From contig CALSRA010000027.1 of the NCBI GenBank assembly GCA_943788635.1, forward strand, positions 1-64,000: a stretch of DNA of 64,000 nucleotides. The letters are read 5' to 3'. Below are positions 35,964 through 46,350 of this stretch, piece after piece. The notes under the pieces are model-generated. The model had not been told where the DNA came from. It saw only the letters and a program-made list of their open reading frames with translations, and did not search any database. The first letter of the stretch is position 1, and each line of letters opens with the position of its first letter. The translations under genes and the position numbers were made by a program. The DNA is from an uncultured Alphaproteobacteria bacterium. Lineage in GTDB: Bacteria; Pseudomonadota; Alphaproteobacteria; UBA8366; GCA-2717185.

Positions 35964-36353
35964 ATGAATGACATTACACACAAGGAATCTTTCTTTGGTG
36001 GCACTTCCGGTGCGCGACTTTTGCAAGGCCTGGTTGTCGGCGTCGTCGCGACGCTGATTATCGGTTTCGGCTTCAGTAACTGGAACCTGCCCAGCGCGGT
36101 TGCAACCAAGGTCGAAGTGGCAACGCATGACGCCACTGTCGCCGCCCTGGCGCCGATTTGCGCCGATCGCTTCCAGAAAGCCGCCGCCGCTGACAGCAGC
36201 GTTGTTCCGGCGCTCAATGCGGTCAAGTCCTGGGACCGCAACGAACACCTGATGAAAAGCGGCTTTGCCAAATTCGTCAGCAGCGAGAAGCCCGATTATA
36301 TGGTCGCGCGGAAATGCGCTTCCCTGCTTAGCCTCGCCCTAAAGCTCGATTAG
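35964..36353 (+). CDS. Hypothetical small membrane protein, 129 residues
   Basis: No named family recognised. One membrane helix near the N-terminus (GLVVGVVATLIIGFGFSNW), then a soluble part with CADRFQKAA and a second Cys in ARKCASLL, which might pair. The helix position and short N-terminus suggest a bitopic protein with its C-terminus in the periplasm. The start ATG at 35964 has an AGGACAATTC site upstream. It follows the channel gene by about 100 bases. Confidence 0.6.
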   Translation: MNDITHKESFFGGTSGARLLQGLVVGVVATLIIGFGFSNWNLPSAVATKVEVATHDATVAALAPICADRFQKAAAADSSVVPALNAVKSWDRNEHLMKSGFAKFVSSEKPDYMVARKCASLLSLALKLD

Positions 36354-36395
36354 GCGGAAAATGGGCCTGCCATGCAGGACCGTATCTCATGGCGG

Positions 36396-36420
36396 CCCTC
36401 TCCCCCCGGCGGGGAGAGGG
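36396..36420. repeat. C-rich intergenic palindrome
   Basis: CCCTCTCCCC (36396-36405) and GGGGAGAGGG (36411-36420) form a perfect 10-bp stem. It belongs to the same family as the palindromes near 38748, 38857 and 38962. It lies between the small membrane protein gene and the DMT gene. The 36421-36489 stretch that follows is AT-rich with short ATTCAT repeats and no gene. Confidence 0.75.
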
Positions 36421-36489
36421 TGAAACGCCACCCCGCTTCAAATTCATCATTATTCATCGACATTCATTTACATTTATTGAGATCCGTCA

Positions 36490-37404
36490 TCATCGCGCCT
36501 CGGCTTTCGTGGCGAGCGACAGCCGGTGTTCGCGCCATGCGATATAGCTGACGCTGGCCATCACGATCAGCCCCCCGGTCCACACGAACAGGTCCGGCGG
36601 GTCGCCGAAGATGAATATCCCGATCAGTGTCGCCCAGATCAGACGGAAGAATTCAAACGGCGAGACCACATGCGTGGGCGCCCGGCGCAACGCTTCGGCC
36701 ATCAGGATATGCGCGAACGCTCCCGAAAGCCCGATGGCGATCAGCCAGCCATATTGTTCCAGGGTCGGCCAAGTCCAGTCGAACAGCGCCGCGACCAGCG
36801 TGATCGGCGTCATCAGCAGGTACATATAGGCTGTGATCGTTACGCTGGAATCGGTTCGCCCCAGCGTCTTGATAATGTTGATCGCCCCGGCCCAGCTCAA
36901 CGCCGATCCCAGCACCAGCAGGGTGCCCCATTCGAAACTGGCCGCATCCGGGCGGATGATGATCACCGTGCCAATGAACCCGGCGATAATCGCCGACCAG
37001 CGCCGCACGCTCACCTGCTCGCCCAGCACGACGATACCAATCAGCACCGCGAAGATCGGCGTCGTGAATTGCAGCGCGGTCACCGTCGCCAGCGGGGTGA
37101 CCGCCAGCGCGATGAAAAACCCGAAAGCCGACAGCGTCTGCAGCACCGCGCGGCACATATGCAGCCCGATCCGCTGCGTATGAAAAATCGCCAGTCCGGA
37201 CCGGAATATCCATGGCAGGAAGAACAGCAGTGCCGTGATCGTGCGGAAGAACACGATTTCCAGCACCGACAGGTCGGCCGAAAGATACTTGGCGGTGGAA
37301 TGCTGGAAGATCAGCACCACCGACGCTCCGATCATCAACACGATCCCGCCCAGGCTGCCTGACAGCAGGGATGTGTCCGAAGGTTCGCTCATGCGGCGTG
37401 GCAT
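36490..37404 (-). CDS. DMT-superfamily (EamA) transporter
   Basis: A 304-residue inner-membrane protein with ten predicted helices in two EamA repeats. Repeat 1 contains LEIVFFRTITALLFFLPWIF and LSAFGFFIALAVTPLATVTALQF; repeat 2 contains SVTITAYMYLLMTPITLVAAL and GAFAHILMAEALRRAPTHVV. DMT members export metabolites or amino acids; the substrate is not deducible. An in-frame ATG four codons in could also be the start. The gene is flanked by degenerate GGCAT repeats on both sides. Confidence 0.87.
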   Translation of the reverse strand: MPRRMSEPSDTSLLSGSLGGIVLMIGASVVLIFQHSTAKYLSADLSVLEIVFFRTITALLFFLPWIFRSGLAIFHTQRIGLHMCRAVLQTLSAFGFFIALAVTPLATVTALQFTTPIFAVLIGIVVLGEQVSVRRWSAIIAGFIGTVIIIRPDAASFEWGTLLVLGSALSWAGAINIIKTLGRTDSSVTITAYMYLLMTPITLVAALFDWTWPTLEQYGWLIAIGLSGAFAHILMAEALRRAPTHVVSPFEFFRLIWATLIGIFIFGDPPDLFVWTGGLIVMASVSYIAWREHRLSLATKAEAR

Positions 37405-37566
37405 TCAGCGGCGGCGGGCATGTTTTTCATTGGCATTTATGGGCATTCATTGGCATCGGTGGGACATCCGGCGCGGGAAGGGGATGTTGAAAGGTTAGCA
37501 TCTGTTCGCATTGATTGGCATCCATCGGCGTCGAGGGCACCGACAGGCAAAGCCCCCGCCTCACCT
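37405..37566. other. Intergenic region with degenerate GGCAT repeats
   Basis: Between the DMT gene start and the predicted IS110 left end I see no gene. The stretch 37428-37470 repeats CATTGGCAT-like units, and 37508-37525 reads GCATTGATTGGCATCCAT. A copy matching at 16 of 18 positions lies beyond the element at 38813-38830. The end, 37551-37566, is the left half of the C-rich palindromic repeat. Confidence 0.5.
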
Positions 37567-37599
37567 CGATCCTTGCATGTTGCGGATGCGTTGTTTTTT

Positions 37600-38732
<1,133 letters not shown>

Positions 38733-38747
38733 CTCGAGACACAGATG

Positions 38748-38771
38748 CTCTCCACCCCCGGGGGTGGAGAG
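38748..38771. repeat. Perfect 24-base C/G-rich palindrome at the IS110 right flank
   Basis: CTCTCCACCCCC (38748-38759) joins directly to GGGGGTGGAGAG (38760-38771). It has no loop base, and its left edge is the predicted right junction of the IS110 element. It is the closest relative of the 38962-38989 repeat. Confidence 0.85.
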
Positions 38772-39099
38772 GGGGCCAGGGCGCGTAACGCCATCAGGTG
38801 TGTTTCCGGTTTGCATCGATTGGCATCCGTTGTCATTCCCATCGCCCAAGATTGAACCCTCGCCCCCTTTGGGGGAGAGGGCAGGGTGAGGGGGCGTTTC
38901 GGTGCAGCTTGTAATCCGTGTGTATTTTCATCCGGCCCGCATTGCCCCCGCCTCACCCCCGCCCTCTCCACCCCCGAGGGTGGAGAGGGGGCAAGGGAAG
39001 GGGCGCTTCTGTATGCGGTTATCTGTCTGTCGTCGGGAATAGGAAAAAATACCACAATAGGGGCAAAAAAGTCAATGCCACGGCCGCTATGTGCCGCGC
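38750..39099. other. Intergenic palindrome cluster, no gene seen
   Basis: About 350 bases beyond the IS110 element hold three C-rich palindromes: 38748-38771; CCCTCGCCCCC with GGGGGAGAGGG at 38857-38881, with one mispair; and CCCTCTCCACCC with GGGTGGAGAGGG at 38962-38989. A GCATCGATTGGCATCCGT copy is at 38813-38830. No open frame here is supported as a gene. Confidence 0.6.
38962..38989. repeat. C-rich intergenic palindrome, unbroken copy
   Basis: CCCTCTCCACCC (38962-38973) and GGGTGGAGAGGG (38978-38989) flank a 4-base loop, CCGA. The preceding bases, GCCCCCGCCTCACC, match the left flank of the IS110 element, so this copy serves as the model of an empty insertion site. Confidence 0.85.
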
Positions 39100-40137
39100 C
39101 TAATACCGGTTGCGTGGCTTGATCGTGCCGAAGCCTTCCTGATGCGCGTAATTGGCGCTCCAGAATTCCTGGATCAGTTCACCCATCAGCGCCGGTTCAT
39201 ATTTCGCCGGGTGGTCCGTATCGATGAATGGCGGTAACACTGAAATCGTATTGGTCGAGGTCGGGCTGTGGAAATAGGCGATGGAATAGCGGTCGGCTCC
39301 GCCCTCGACGATCACCCCCTGCGGGGTCGACAGGAACTGGTCGTTGGTCATGCGCCGTGCGTAATTGCCGATATTGACCAGCAGCGTGCCGGGGATCAGC
39401 GGCGGAATTACCCATTCACCGGACGGCAGGCGGATATGCAACCCGGGCACGTCCATCCGCGCCAGGATGGTGAAGAAGCTGTTATCGGTATGCGGCCCGG
39501 CGCCGAAATCATTATCCGACACCTGCGTCGGCGGGTAATGCGCGAAGCGCAGCTGCACATGCGCGCCCTCGGTAAACATCGGGTCCAGGAAATCCGCCTT
39601 CATCCCCAGCGCGCATGAAAACGCCGGCAGCATCCGCTGCGACAACGCGTGCACCGCATCGAAATACGCCATCACGCGTTCGCGAAATCCGGGCAGCCCG
39701 TCCGGCCAGGCATTGCGCCCGCGTTTGGGCACGCGCGGCATCGCGCCCGGCACGCCCGGGTCGGTTTCATGGGAGACGAAGTAGGATTCGTTCTGGTTCG
39801 GCCGCGTCGCCTTGTGCACGGTCGAGTGTCCCTGTGTGCTGGCGTTCATCGCCAGGTAGCCGATATTGCCGGCATCCAGCGACAGCGCCTGCTTCGCCGC
39901 CATCGGCAGGGCGTGGAAGCGTTTCGATTGTTCGAACGCGTCGTCGATCACCGCATCGGGGATGCCGTGACCACGAATATAGAAGAACCCGACATCGGTG
40001 CAGGCCTGCCGGATTTCCGTGCCCAGTGCTGCAAGTGCCCCGGCATCGCCCGACAACCCGGCCGCCAGATCGATCACCGGTATCCGCGCTGCCGCCGCAT
40101 CCATATCGGCGGGCGCATGCTGCTTGAACAGGTTCAT
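39100..40137 (-). CDS. Isopenicillin-N-synthase-like 2-oxoglutarate/iron oxygenase-fold protein, atypical site
   Basis: A 345-residue double-stranded beta-helix protein. It has the N-terminal DIOX_N-like region (IPVIDLAAGLSGD) and the iron motif start GPHTDNSFF with His216 and Asp218, followed by the RxS co-substrate residues Arg283 and Ser285 (RYSIAYF). Where the third iron ligand His is expected (STPHRV in relatives), the sequence reads STPQGV with Gln273. So the iron site lacks its usual His and activity is uncertain. Family members oxidise amino acids, peptides or secondary metabolites. It is divergent from yaaA. Confidence 0.82.
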   Translation of the reverse strand: MNLFKQHAPADMDAAAARIPVIDLAAGLSGDAGALAALGTEIRQACTDVGFFYIRGHGIPDAVIDDAFEQSKRFHALPMAAKQALSLDAGNIGYLAMNASTQGHSTVHKATRPNQNESYFVSHETDPGVPGAMPRVPKRGRNAWPDGLPGFRERVMAYFDAVHALSQRMLPAFSCALGMKADFLDPMFTEGAHVQLRFAHYPPTQVSDNDFGAGPHTDNSFFTILARMDVPGLHIRLPSGEWVIPPLIPGTLLVNIGNYARRMTNDQFLSTPQGVIVEGGADRYSIAYFHSPTSTNTISVLPPFIDTDHPAKYEPALMGELIQEFWSANYAHQEGFGTIKPRNRY

Positions 40138-40392
40138 GGCCGCATCCCGTATAACGGCGGCAGGCCCGAAGGGCCGTTACCGCCCGATGGGGAATGGTAG
40201 CGGGTTTTGCTGTGGGCGGACAGGGCGGGGCATAGGCGGTCGCGAGGAATCCGGATCATGAATGCATAATCTGCGCATTTTTCGGGAAAAGCGGCTTGAA
40301 CTTTTGCTGCCAAACGCCAGTATCATGTCGTCACTGACCCACGCATACGAACCCGGATTGGCCGGGTTGATGTTAGGAGGAAAGGATTGATC

Positions 40393-41178
40393 ATGCTGAC
40401 GCTGCTCTCCCCTGCAAAAAAACTGAATATGGCCCCCGTCGAAACGGGCGTTCCGATTACACAGCCGCGCCTGCGCGAGGACACGCACGAGCTTGCGACC
40501 GTCGCCAAGACGCAAACGGCGGCCGACCTGAAACGCCTGATGCATATCAGCGATAACCTCGCGGCGATGAATCACGAGCGGTTCCAGGTCTTCAATCTCG
40601 ACAATAAGAGCAATAGCGCCAAGCCGGCCGGGCTCGCCTTTGACGGCGATGTCTATTGGGGGCTGGAGGCGGAGAGCCTTTCCGAGGACACGCTCACATA
40701 TGCGCAGGATCATTTGCGCATCCTCTCCGGGCTCTACGGTGTGTTGCGGCCGATGGATGCGATCCAGCCGTACCGGCTTGAGATGGGCACGAAGATGGCG
40801 AACACCCGGGGAAAGTCGCTCTATGAATTCTGGGGCGCGCGTATCGCTGACCGGTTGAACGCGGACCTCGCCGATCATGCGGACACGACTGTGGTCAATC
40901 TGGCCTCGAACGAATATTTCAAGGCTGTGGACGCGAAGGCGCTGGGGCAGACGGTAATCGGGGCGAAGTTTCTGAACGTGAAGGATGGCACGGCCCGCTC
41001 GCTCATGTATTACGCCAAGCATGCGCGTGGTTCGATGGCGCGCTGGATCATGGAAAACCGGGTGGATCGGGCGGATGGCCTGAAAGACTTCAACGCCGGC
41101 GGCTATTCCCTCGATGCGAAAGCCTCAACGGCGGATGAGCTTGTCTTCTCCCGGCCGCAACCGGCATTAAAAAAGTAA
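40393..41178 (+). CDS. yaaA: YaaA (DUF328) peroxide-stress protein
   Basis: A 261-residue cytoplasmic protein. YaaA lowers free iron and limits oxidative DNA damage in E. coli. The signature start MLTLLSPAKKLNM and the conserved ALYGVLRPMD-like block (LSGLYGVLRPMDAIQPYRLEMGTK) and LASNEYFKAVD are present. The ATG at 40393 is chosen; a TTG at 40387 is closer to AGGAGG (40376-40381) but would add only two residues. It is divergent from the 2OG-oxygenase-fold gene and converges with the DUF3179 gene. Confidence 0.92.
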   Translation: MLTLLSPAKKLNMAPVETGVPITQPRLREDTHELATVAKTQTAADLKRLMHISDNLAAMNHERFQVFNLDNKSNSAKPAGLAFDGDVYWGLEAESLSEDTLTYAQDHLRILSGLYGVLRPMDAIQPYRLEMGTKMANTRGKSLYEFWGARIADRLNADLADHADTTVVNLASNEYFKAVDAKALGQTVIGAKFLNVKDGTARSLMYYAKHARGSMARWIMENRVDRADGLKDFNAGGYSLDAKASTADELVFSRPQPALKK

Positions 41179-41210
41179 GCGCGTTAGAGTGCGATGGGGC
41201 GGCGGTCGCC

Positions 41211-42597
41211 TTACCGGGGCCACAGCGCCGTTTGTGGATGGAATTGCGACCAGGCAAACCAGAATGCCTGATGGCTGCCAAGGTCGGAACCATCCGCGTC
41301 GACGGCTTTTATGCCACCGGCATCCAGTTCCAGATGAATGTTTTCAAATACGATCTGGTCGCCTTTCTTCAGCGCCACAAAAGCCTTGCTTCGCTGAAAC
41401 GCCACCGGCGTGCCGGCGGCTGTGATTATGCCGATGATGTCCTCATGAACCGGTAACCGGGGATCCACGTCACCGACTGGAAATATCGGGCCATTGGCAT
41501 CCCGGTTGTTGCGAAAGTCAAAATCATGGCCGAGCGCCAGCGCTTCGGCCAGCACCGTTGTTTGCGGATGCGCCTTTTTCCACGCACCCCATGTGGTCGT
41601 GATGACACTGGCCTGTTTCAGTTGCAGCTTCCTTTCCGCAAGCGGCCCCGTCACGGCCTTGCCCAGAAACGTATCGAACACCGAATACGTATTGATGTCG
41701 TACATCACCTTGTTGGACCGGATTAATAGGCCGGACGTGCGCAGGATGGGCCGGGCGATTCCTTCCGGCAATTGATCGGTGTAATAGGCCTGGGCGGCGC
41801 CGCACAACGTGCAATACGGTATGCCAAGATGCCGTCCGCCCAGCGTGTCGTTGACCATCTCGCGGACTTCCATGATGCGTCGCGGATACGCCCGGTACGC
41901 GCCGTTCACCCCCGATACCAAATACGATATCCTCGTCCTTGAGCCACGCCGCATCTTCCGCGCTGGTGACCGTGGGATTGTCCGCCGCGGGAATGCAATT
42001 GCACACATCATCGGTCGTATCGTAAGCGCGATTGTCGATCAGAACGCCGCCCCATGAAACGAGCCGCCAATCGATATCGCCCGCAACGAAGAGCCTGTCC
42101 CAGCCGGGTATCAGGCTCGTGAAGATGGCGCGCTTGACCCGCAAATAATCGGGGGGTGCGGGAATATCCCATGCGATCAGATGATCGGTCACGACCCCCC
42201 AATGGATGACATCCTGCAACGCCTTGCCCAGCAAGCGGGAGGCGGCATTGGCGAGTGTCAGGTTCAGGTCGCGCGCCGTGATGAAGCGCATCAGGTCGCT
42301 GATCATCCAGACCATCCGGGGGTCTTTTGATTCAGCGATTTCGTTCAACGCGATCACCTGGTCCTCCCCCCAGGTCGATTGCGCGGAACTGTCGATAAAG
42401 GCCACCTGAATTGCCGCCTGCAGCGCCTCGGACAGCGGGCCTTCCGGTATTGCCGGCGGTTGGCCGTATTCCGTAATCACATGGTCCGGCAATGCTGTTG
42501 CTTCCTGCGCCCGCAGCGCATCGAACCAGAACAGGGAAAGCGTCACCAATGACACAAAAATACAGATGCGGGACGGGGAGCCAATTGCCGATGCCAT
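41211..42597 (-). CDS. DUF3179-family exported protein, one frameshift
   Basis: A secreted protein of about 461 residues after repair, function unknown. It starts with a signal peptide (RICIFVSLVTLSLFWFDALRA) and contains LPDHVITEYGQPP and a Cys pair in GIPYCTLCGAAQAY, which may bind a metal or be oxidised; family members have such a CxxC. The N-terminal part ends in the frame containing DIVFGIGG and the rest continues in the next frame as VNGAYRAYPRRIMEVREMV. Removing one G from the five-base run at 41909-41913 (C on the plus strand) joins them. It converges with yaaA. Confidence 0.78.
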
Positions 42598-42796
42598 GAA
42601 GGGGCCTTTCGCATGCCTGTTTCATTCTGTGACGCACAGGCCGCCAAATCTTTCGGCTGTGCCGCCCGTCGCGCGGGGTTCAGACGGACCTGGTCTTGAC
42701 CAAAAACCGCGCGCGCATGACGTGATGACATATTTTGTCGCAACGTCCCGCGCCGCCAATCACGATTGCATTATCATGCGGTGAACATGGCGCCGG

Positions 42797-44398
42797 TTGC
42801 GGGCACGCAACAGAAGACTGTCGGCGCGACCGGCCGGTTTTCTGCCTCCGGCCCTGAATGTCGAGTTCGCGAATGAAATCTATTCCGCGATCCGGGGCTG
42901 GATCGAAACCGCGCTCAATTGGTATTACATCAGCGCCGTCACCGTCATGCTGTTTGTCTGCTTCTATCTGATGTGTGGCCGGTTCGGCAATATCAGGCTG
43001 GGCGACGATGATTCCCGGCCGGAATTCAGTAATTTTTCCTGGTTCGCGATGCTGTTCTCCGCCGGTGTGGGGATCGGGTTGCTGTTCTTCGGGATCGCTG
43101 AACCGATCTTCTATTTCGATAACGCCGCGGCGTGGGGCTATCCGAACAATCCGTTCGCCGACCATAACGGCGTGGCGGAAATGACCACCGACCGCGCGGT
43201 TGCGGCCATGCGGGTGACCTATTTCCATTGGGGATTCCACGGCTGGGCCGTCTATGTGATGGTCGGGCTGTGCCTGGCGTATTTCGGCTTTCGCAAGAAG
43301 CTGCCGTTGACGCTGCGCTCCGCGCTGTACCCGGTGATCGGCGACCGTATCTATGGGCCGATTGGCCATGCGGTCGATTTGCTGGCCGTTTTTGGTACCG
43401 TGTTCGGTGTCGCGACCTCGCTGGGGCTGGGCGTCAGCCAGATGGCGACGGGGCTGAACCACCTGTTCGGTATCGATCCTGGCCTGATGACACAGGTTAT
43501 CCTGATTGGCCTGATCACCATCGTGGCGACCCTGTCGGCGGTATCGGGGGTCGGCAACGGCATCCGGATCATTTCCGAATGGAACATCTACCTCAGCATC
43601 GTGCTGCTGGCGTTCTTCCTGTTCGGCGGGCCGACCAAATGGCTGCTGGGCTTTTTCGTCACCTCGATTGGCGATTACCTGTGGAATGTCATTCCCATGG
43701 ACTTCCAGACCTTCAACGATGCCGGCGACGCGAAATGGCAAGGCAGCTGGACCATATTCTATTGGGGCTGGTGGATATCCTGGGCACCGTTCGTGGGCAT
43801 GTTCATCGCCCGGATCAGCCGCGGCCGCACCATTCGTCAGTTCATGGTCGGGGTGATGTTTGTGCCGACGACCATCGCGTTCTTCTGGCTCTGCATCTTC
43901 GGCGGCAACGCCATGTATATGGAGCTGAATGCCGTGGGCGGGGTGGGCACAGCCGGTGTGATTGAACTGGTCCGCGCCTGGAACCTGCCATCCGCGCTGT
44001 ATGGCACCATCGAACAGATGACGACCATCCACTGGCTGAACTGGTCGATGGCGGCCCTGTCGACCTTCCTGCTGGCGACGTGGTTCATCACGTCATCGGA
44101 TTCCGGCACGCTGGTGATCACCACGATGCTGAGCATGGGCGATGACAACCCGCCCAAGCGGTTCCGCATCATTTGGGGGCTGGGCGAAGGCTTCGTGGCG
44201 GCGGTCCTGCTTATGTCCGGGGGGCTGAAGGCGCTGCAAACGGCGTCTATCGCGGCGGCCCTGCCGGTCAGTGTCATCATGCTGTTGATGACATACGGCA
44301 TCCTGAAATCGCTGAATGAAGATTCCTCAGCGGTGCCGGCAAGCGGTGCAACCGTGGCCCCGGACGGGACAAGCCTGAAAGGCGAGTTACGCACCTAG
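42797..44398 (+). CDS. BCCT-family transporter, N-terminus lacking the first helix
   Basis: A betaine/carnitine/choline-type importer of 533 residues. Eleven helices are seen, from WYYISAVTVMLFVCFYLMCG on. The family signature GWWISWAPFVGMFIARISRGRT is at about residue 310-331. The usual first helix before the periplasmic segment is not visible: the N-terminus reads MRARNRRLSARPAGFLPP (TTG at 42797) with no hydrophobic stretch. It may be a shorter variant, an N-terminal deletion or a lost frame upstream. The substrate is probably a quaternary ammonium compound. Confidence 0.85.
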   Translation: MRARNRRLSARPAGFLPPALNVEFANEIYSAIRGWIETALNWYYISAVTVMLFVCFYLMCGRFGNIRLGDDDSRPEFSNFSWFAMLFSAGVGIGLLFFGIAEPIFYFDNAAAWGYPNNPFADHNGVAEMTTDRAVAAMRVTYFHWGFHGWAVYVMVGLCLAYFGFRKKLPLTLRSALYPVIGDRIYGPIGHAVDLLAVFGTVFGVATSLGLGVSQMATGLNHLFGIDPGLMTQVILIGLITIVATLSAVSGVGNGIRIISEWNIYLSIVLLAFFLFGGPTKWLLGFFVTSIGDYLWNVIPMDFQTFNDAGDAKWQGSWTIFYWGWWISWAPFVGMFIARISRGRTIRQFMVGVMFVPTTIAFFWLCIFGGNAMYMELNAVGGVGTAGVIELVRAWNLPSALYGTIEQMTTIHWLNWSMAALSTFLLATWFITSSDSGTLVITTMLSMGDDNPPKRFRIIWGLGEGFVAAVLLMSGGLKALQTASIAAALPVSVIMLLMTYGILKSLNEDSSAVPASGATVAPDGTSLKGELRT

Positions 44399-44433
44399 AC
44401 CAATCCGGTGGCGTTGAACCGGCGATCATGACA

Positions 44434-44467
44434 GGGGCCGAATATCCAGCGATATTCGGCCCCTTTT
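44434..44467 (+). terminator. Rho-independent terminator after the BCCT gene
   Basis: GGGGCCGAATATC (44434-44446) and GATATTCGGCCCC (44451-44463) form a 13-bp stem with a CAGC loop, then TTTT at 44464-44467. It also faces the convergent UPF0316 gene. Confidence 0.92.
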
Positions 44468-44498
44468 CATTGCCGGGCGTTGATGCGCCGCGACCCGG

Positions 44499-45077
44499 TT
44501 AGCGGCGCTTGCCGGGCAGGGTCAGGGGGCTTCCCAGAAAGGTGCGTCTTGGCATCAGGATGGGCCCGTCATAAACGCTGGTGACGGGGGAGACCGAATA
44601 CATCGCGGTTTGATCGAGTTCCCGGATCAGCTTGATAAGCTCGTGGATTTTGCGTCGTTTCTCGACGATGAGTAACAATTCGACAGGGTCATCTCTCCCG
44701 AAATCGCCATCGAAGGAGATAACCTTGTAGCCTGCGTGGCGGATCTTGTTTGCCAGCACATCGCGGTCATACGAGATGCAGCGGATCATCTCGCTCCCCA
44801 TCGCCAGGCGGCTCTCGATCCAGATGCCGACATAGTTCCCCGTTCCGAAACCGGCGGCATAGGCAATCGCCAGATGCCATTGATCCAGATTTCCCAGCAC
44901 CTGCCCGGCAGCGACCAGCCAGACGAGGATTTCGAAAAAGCCGATCACGCCCGCCAGAAACTTGTAGCCGCGAAACACCACGATCGTCCGCACGGTGCCC
45001 AGCGACACATCCGCGACCCTGGCCAGAAAAATCAGGAGCGCCAGCAGGTAGGGAAATTCCGTTAACAGATCTTGCAT
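44499..45077 (-). CDS. UPF0316/DUF2179 membrane protein
   Basis: A 192-residue protein with four N-terminal helices (PYLLALLIFLARVADVSLGT, then GYKFLAGVIGFFEILVWLVA) and a soluble C-terminal DUF2179 domain (DVLANKIRHAGYKVISFDGDFGRDDPVELLLIVEKRRK). DUF2179 binds small molecules in relatives, but the role is not known to me. ATG at 45077 is favoured because MQDLLTEFPYLLALL fits the family start. It converges with the BCCT gene. Confidence 0.85.
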   Translation of the reverse strand: MQDLLTEFPYLLALLIFLARVADVSLGTVRTIVVFRGYKFLAGVIGFFEILVWLVAAGQVLGNLDQWHLAIAYAAGFGTGNYVGIWIESRLAMGSEMIRCISYDRDVLANKIRHAGYKVISFDGDFGRDDPVELLLIVEKRRKIHELIKLIRELDQTAMYSVSPVTSVYDGPILMPRRTFLGSPLTLPGKRR

Positions 45078-45497
45078 GACGACGGGGTATCCCTGATTCA
45101 AGGTGATGCAGGTGTGCATTTATTCAGCCAGCGTTACCGGCGCGACGGCCCGCCAACACGGGCCAAAGCCGCAACCGGCCAGCGCCGCCACTGGTAACAA
45201 TGGATCGAATTGAAACGATTGCAACGGATCGATGCGGATCGCGGCGATTGGCGCGTCCGCATTGGCGGCGCGGCCATGTCGCACACTATCCCGATCCGCT
45301 GTGCAGCGTAAAAAGGGTATCGGGCAGGGCTTGCCCGAATCACCCGGAAACCTGAACGAAGACGCTAGGCGCCCTGACCGGGGCTGTCCATGACATTCGT
45401 CCGCCGCCGGGCGCGGCGCTTGGCATGGCCGCGTCTGGCCTGTTCGAAGGAACAAGTCGCCGACGCCGGGCGGTTTGCCGGCAGCGGCGCTGACCTG
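45078..45497. other. Gene-free interval of about 420 bases
   Basis: I see no supportable gene here. Open frames on both strands lack family similarity. The only structure is a 7-bp hairpin, TCGGGCA (45320-45326) with TGCCCGA (45332-45338). The region lies between the UPF0316 gene and the 3' end of the second crotonase-fold gene. Confidence 0.4.
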
Positions 45498-46349
45498 TCA
45501 CCGATTCCTATTCCGGTCATACACCGTCCCCGCCTTCCATTCCGCCATCACCGGCTTGAAGCCGTCCTGTTCCAGCTTTGCGGTCCATTCCTCGCGCGTG
45601 TTGCTGAAATGGCCGGCGAGGCTCATTTCGAAGTTGATTTCCATCATCTCGCGGAAGCCCATCTGGTTGGCGCTGCGGTTGATGGCGCGTTTCTTCATCA
45701 TCAGGATTTCCAGCGGCACGCGGGCGATCTCTTCGGCCATGCGGTCGACCATGTCTTCCAGCTCCGCCGCCGGGGCGGACCGTGTGGCCCAGCCGCATTC
45801 GACGGATTCGATGCCGTTCATGGTGCCGTGCAGAAAGGCGAAATCCTTGGTCTTGCGCAGCCCCACCAGCGGCAGCCAGCTACCCCAGATCAGCCCCTGC
45901 ACCATGCCGGGCGCGGCTTCGACCGGGCCGATCTTGGCGTCATGCGCCACGGCGAAGATATCCGCCAGCCCGGCCAGGATCGTGCCCGCCGCGATGCAGG
46001 CGCCGTGCACCTGGGCGATCACTGGCTTGGGAATTTCCCAGACCCGCATATAGGCGCGCAGCCGCTTGTTGAAATCGATCCGGTGCCCTTCGGTATCCGC
46101 GCCGGTTTCGCGCTCGCCGGGGACGAAATGTTCCTTGCTGTAATCATGCCCGGAACAGAAGCCGCGCCCCGCGCCTTTCAGGACCACGACCTTGATGTCG
46201 TCATCGTCTTCGGCGGCCAGCATCGCGGTCTCGAACTCGCGGGTCAGCGCCTCGTTCAGCGCATTGATCTTCTCCGGTCGGTTCAGGGTGATGGTGACGC
46301 GCGCATCGGCCTTGTCATACAGCAGGTGCTCGTAGGTGGGTTGGGTCAT
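45498..46349 (-). CDS. Enoyl-CoA hydratase/isomerase family protein
   Basis: A 283-residue crotonase-fold protein. Oxyanion-hole blocks are AGRGFCSGHDYSKE and HGACIAAGTILAGLADI. The catalytic Glu of the second block in classical hydratases is not present (IAAGTILAG). It is therefore likely to act on a different CoA ester, or to isomerise or hydrolyse it. The start is ATG at 46349, with the GFA gene's stop one base upstream, so the two genes are coupled. A C-terminal stretch, EMMEINFEMSLAGHFSNTREEWT, is typical of some members. Confidence 0.85.
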   Translation of the reverse strand: MTQPTYEHLLYDKADARVTITLNRPEKINALNEALTREFETAMLAAEDDDDIKVVVLKGAGRGFCSGHDYSKEHFVPGERETGADTEGHRIDFNKRLRAYMRVWEIPKPVIAQVHGACIAAGTILAGLADIFAVAHDAKIGPVEAAPGMVQGLIWGSWLPLVGLRKTKDFAFLHGTMNGIESVECGWATRSAPAAELEDMVDRMAEEIARVPLEILMMKKRAINRSANQMGFREMMEINFEMSLAGHFSNTREEWTAKLEQDGFKPVMAEWKAGTVYDRNRNR

Positions 46350-46350
46350 G

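Noticed and set aside
42680..44032. A 450-codon open frame antisense to the BCCT gene
   Set aside because: It is rich in Gln, Arg, His and Asp with no hydrophobic core and mirrors the transporter's codons.
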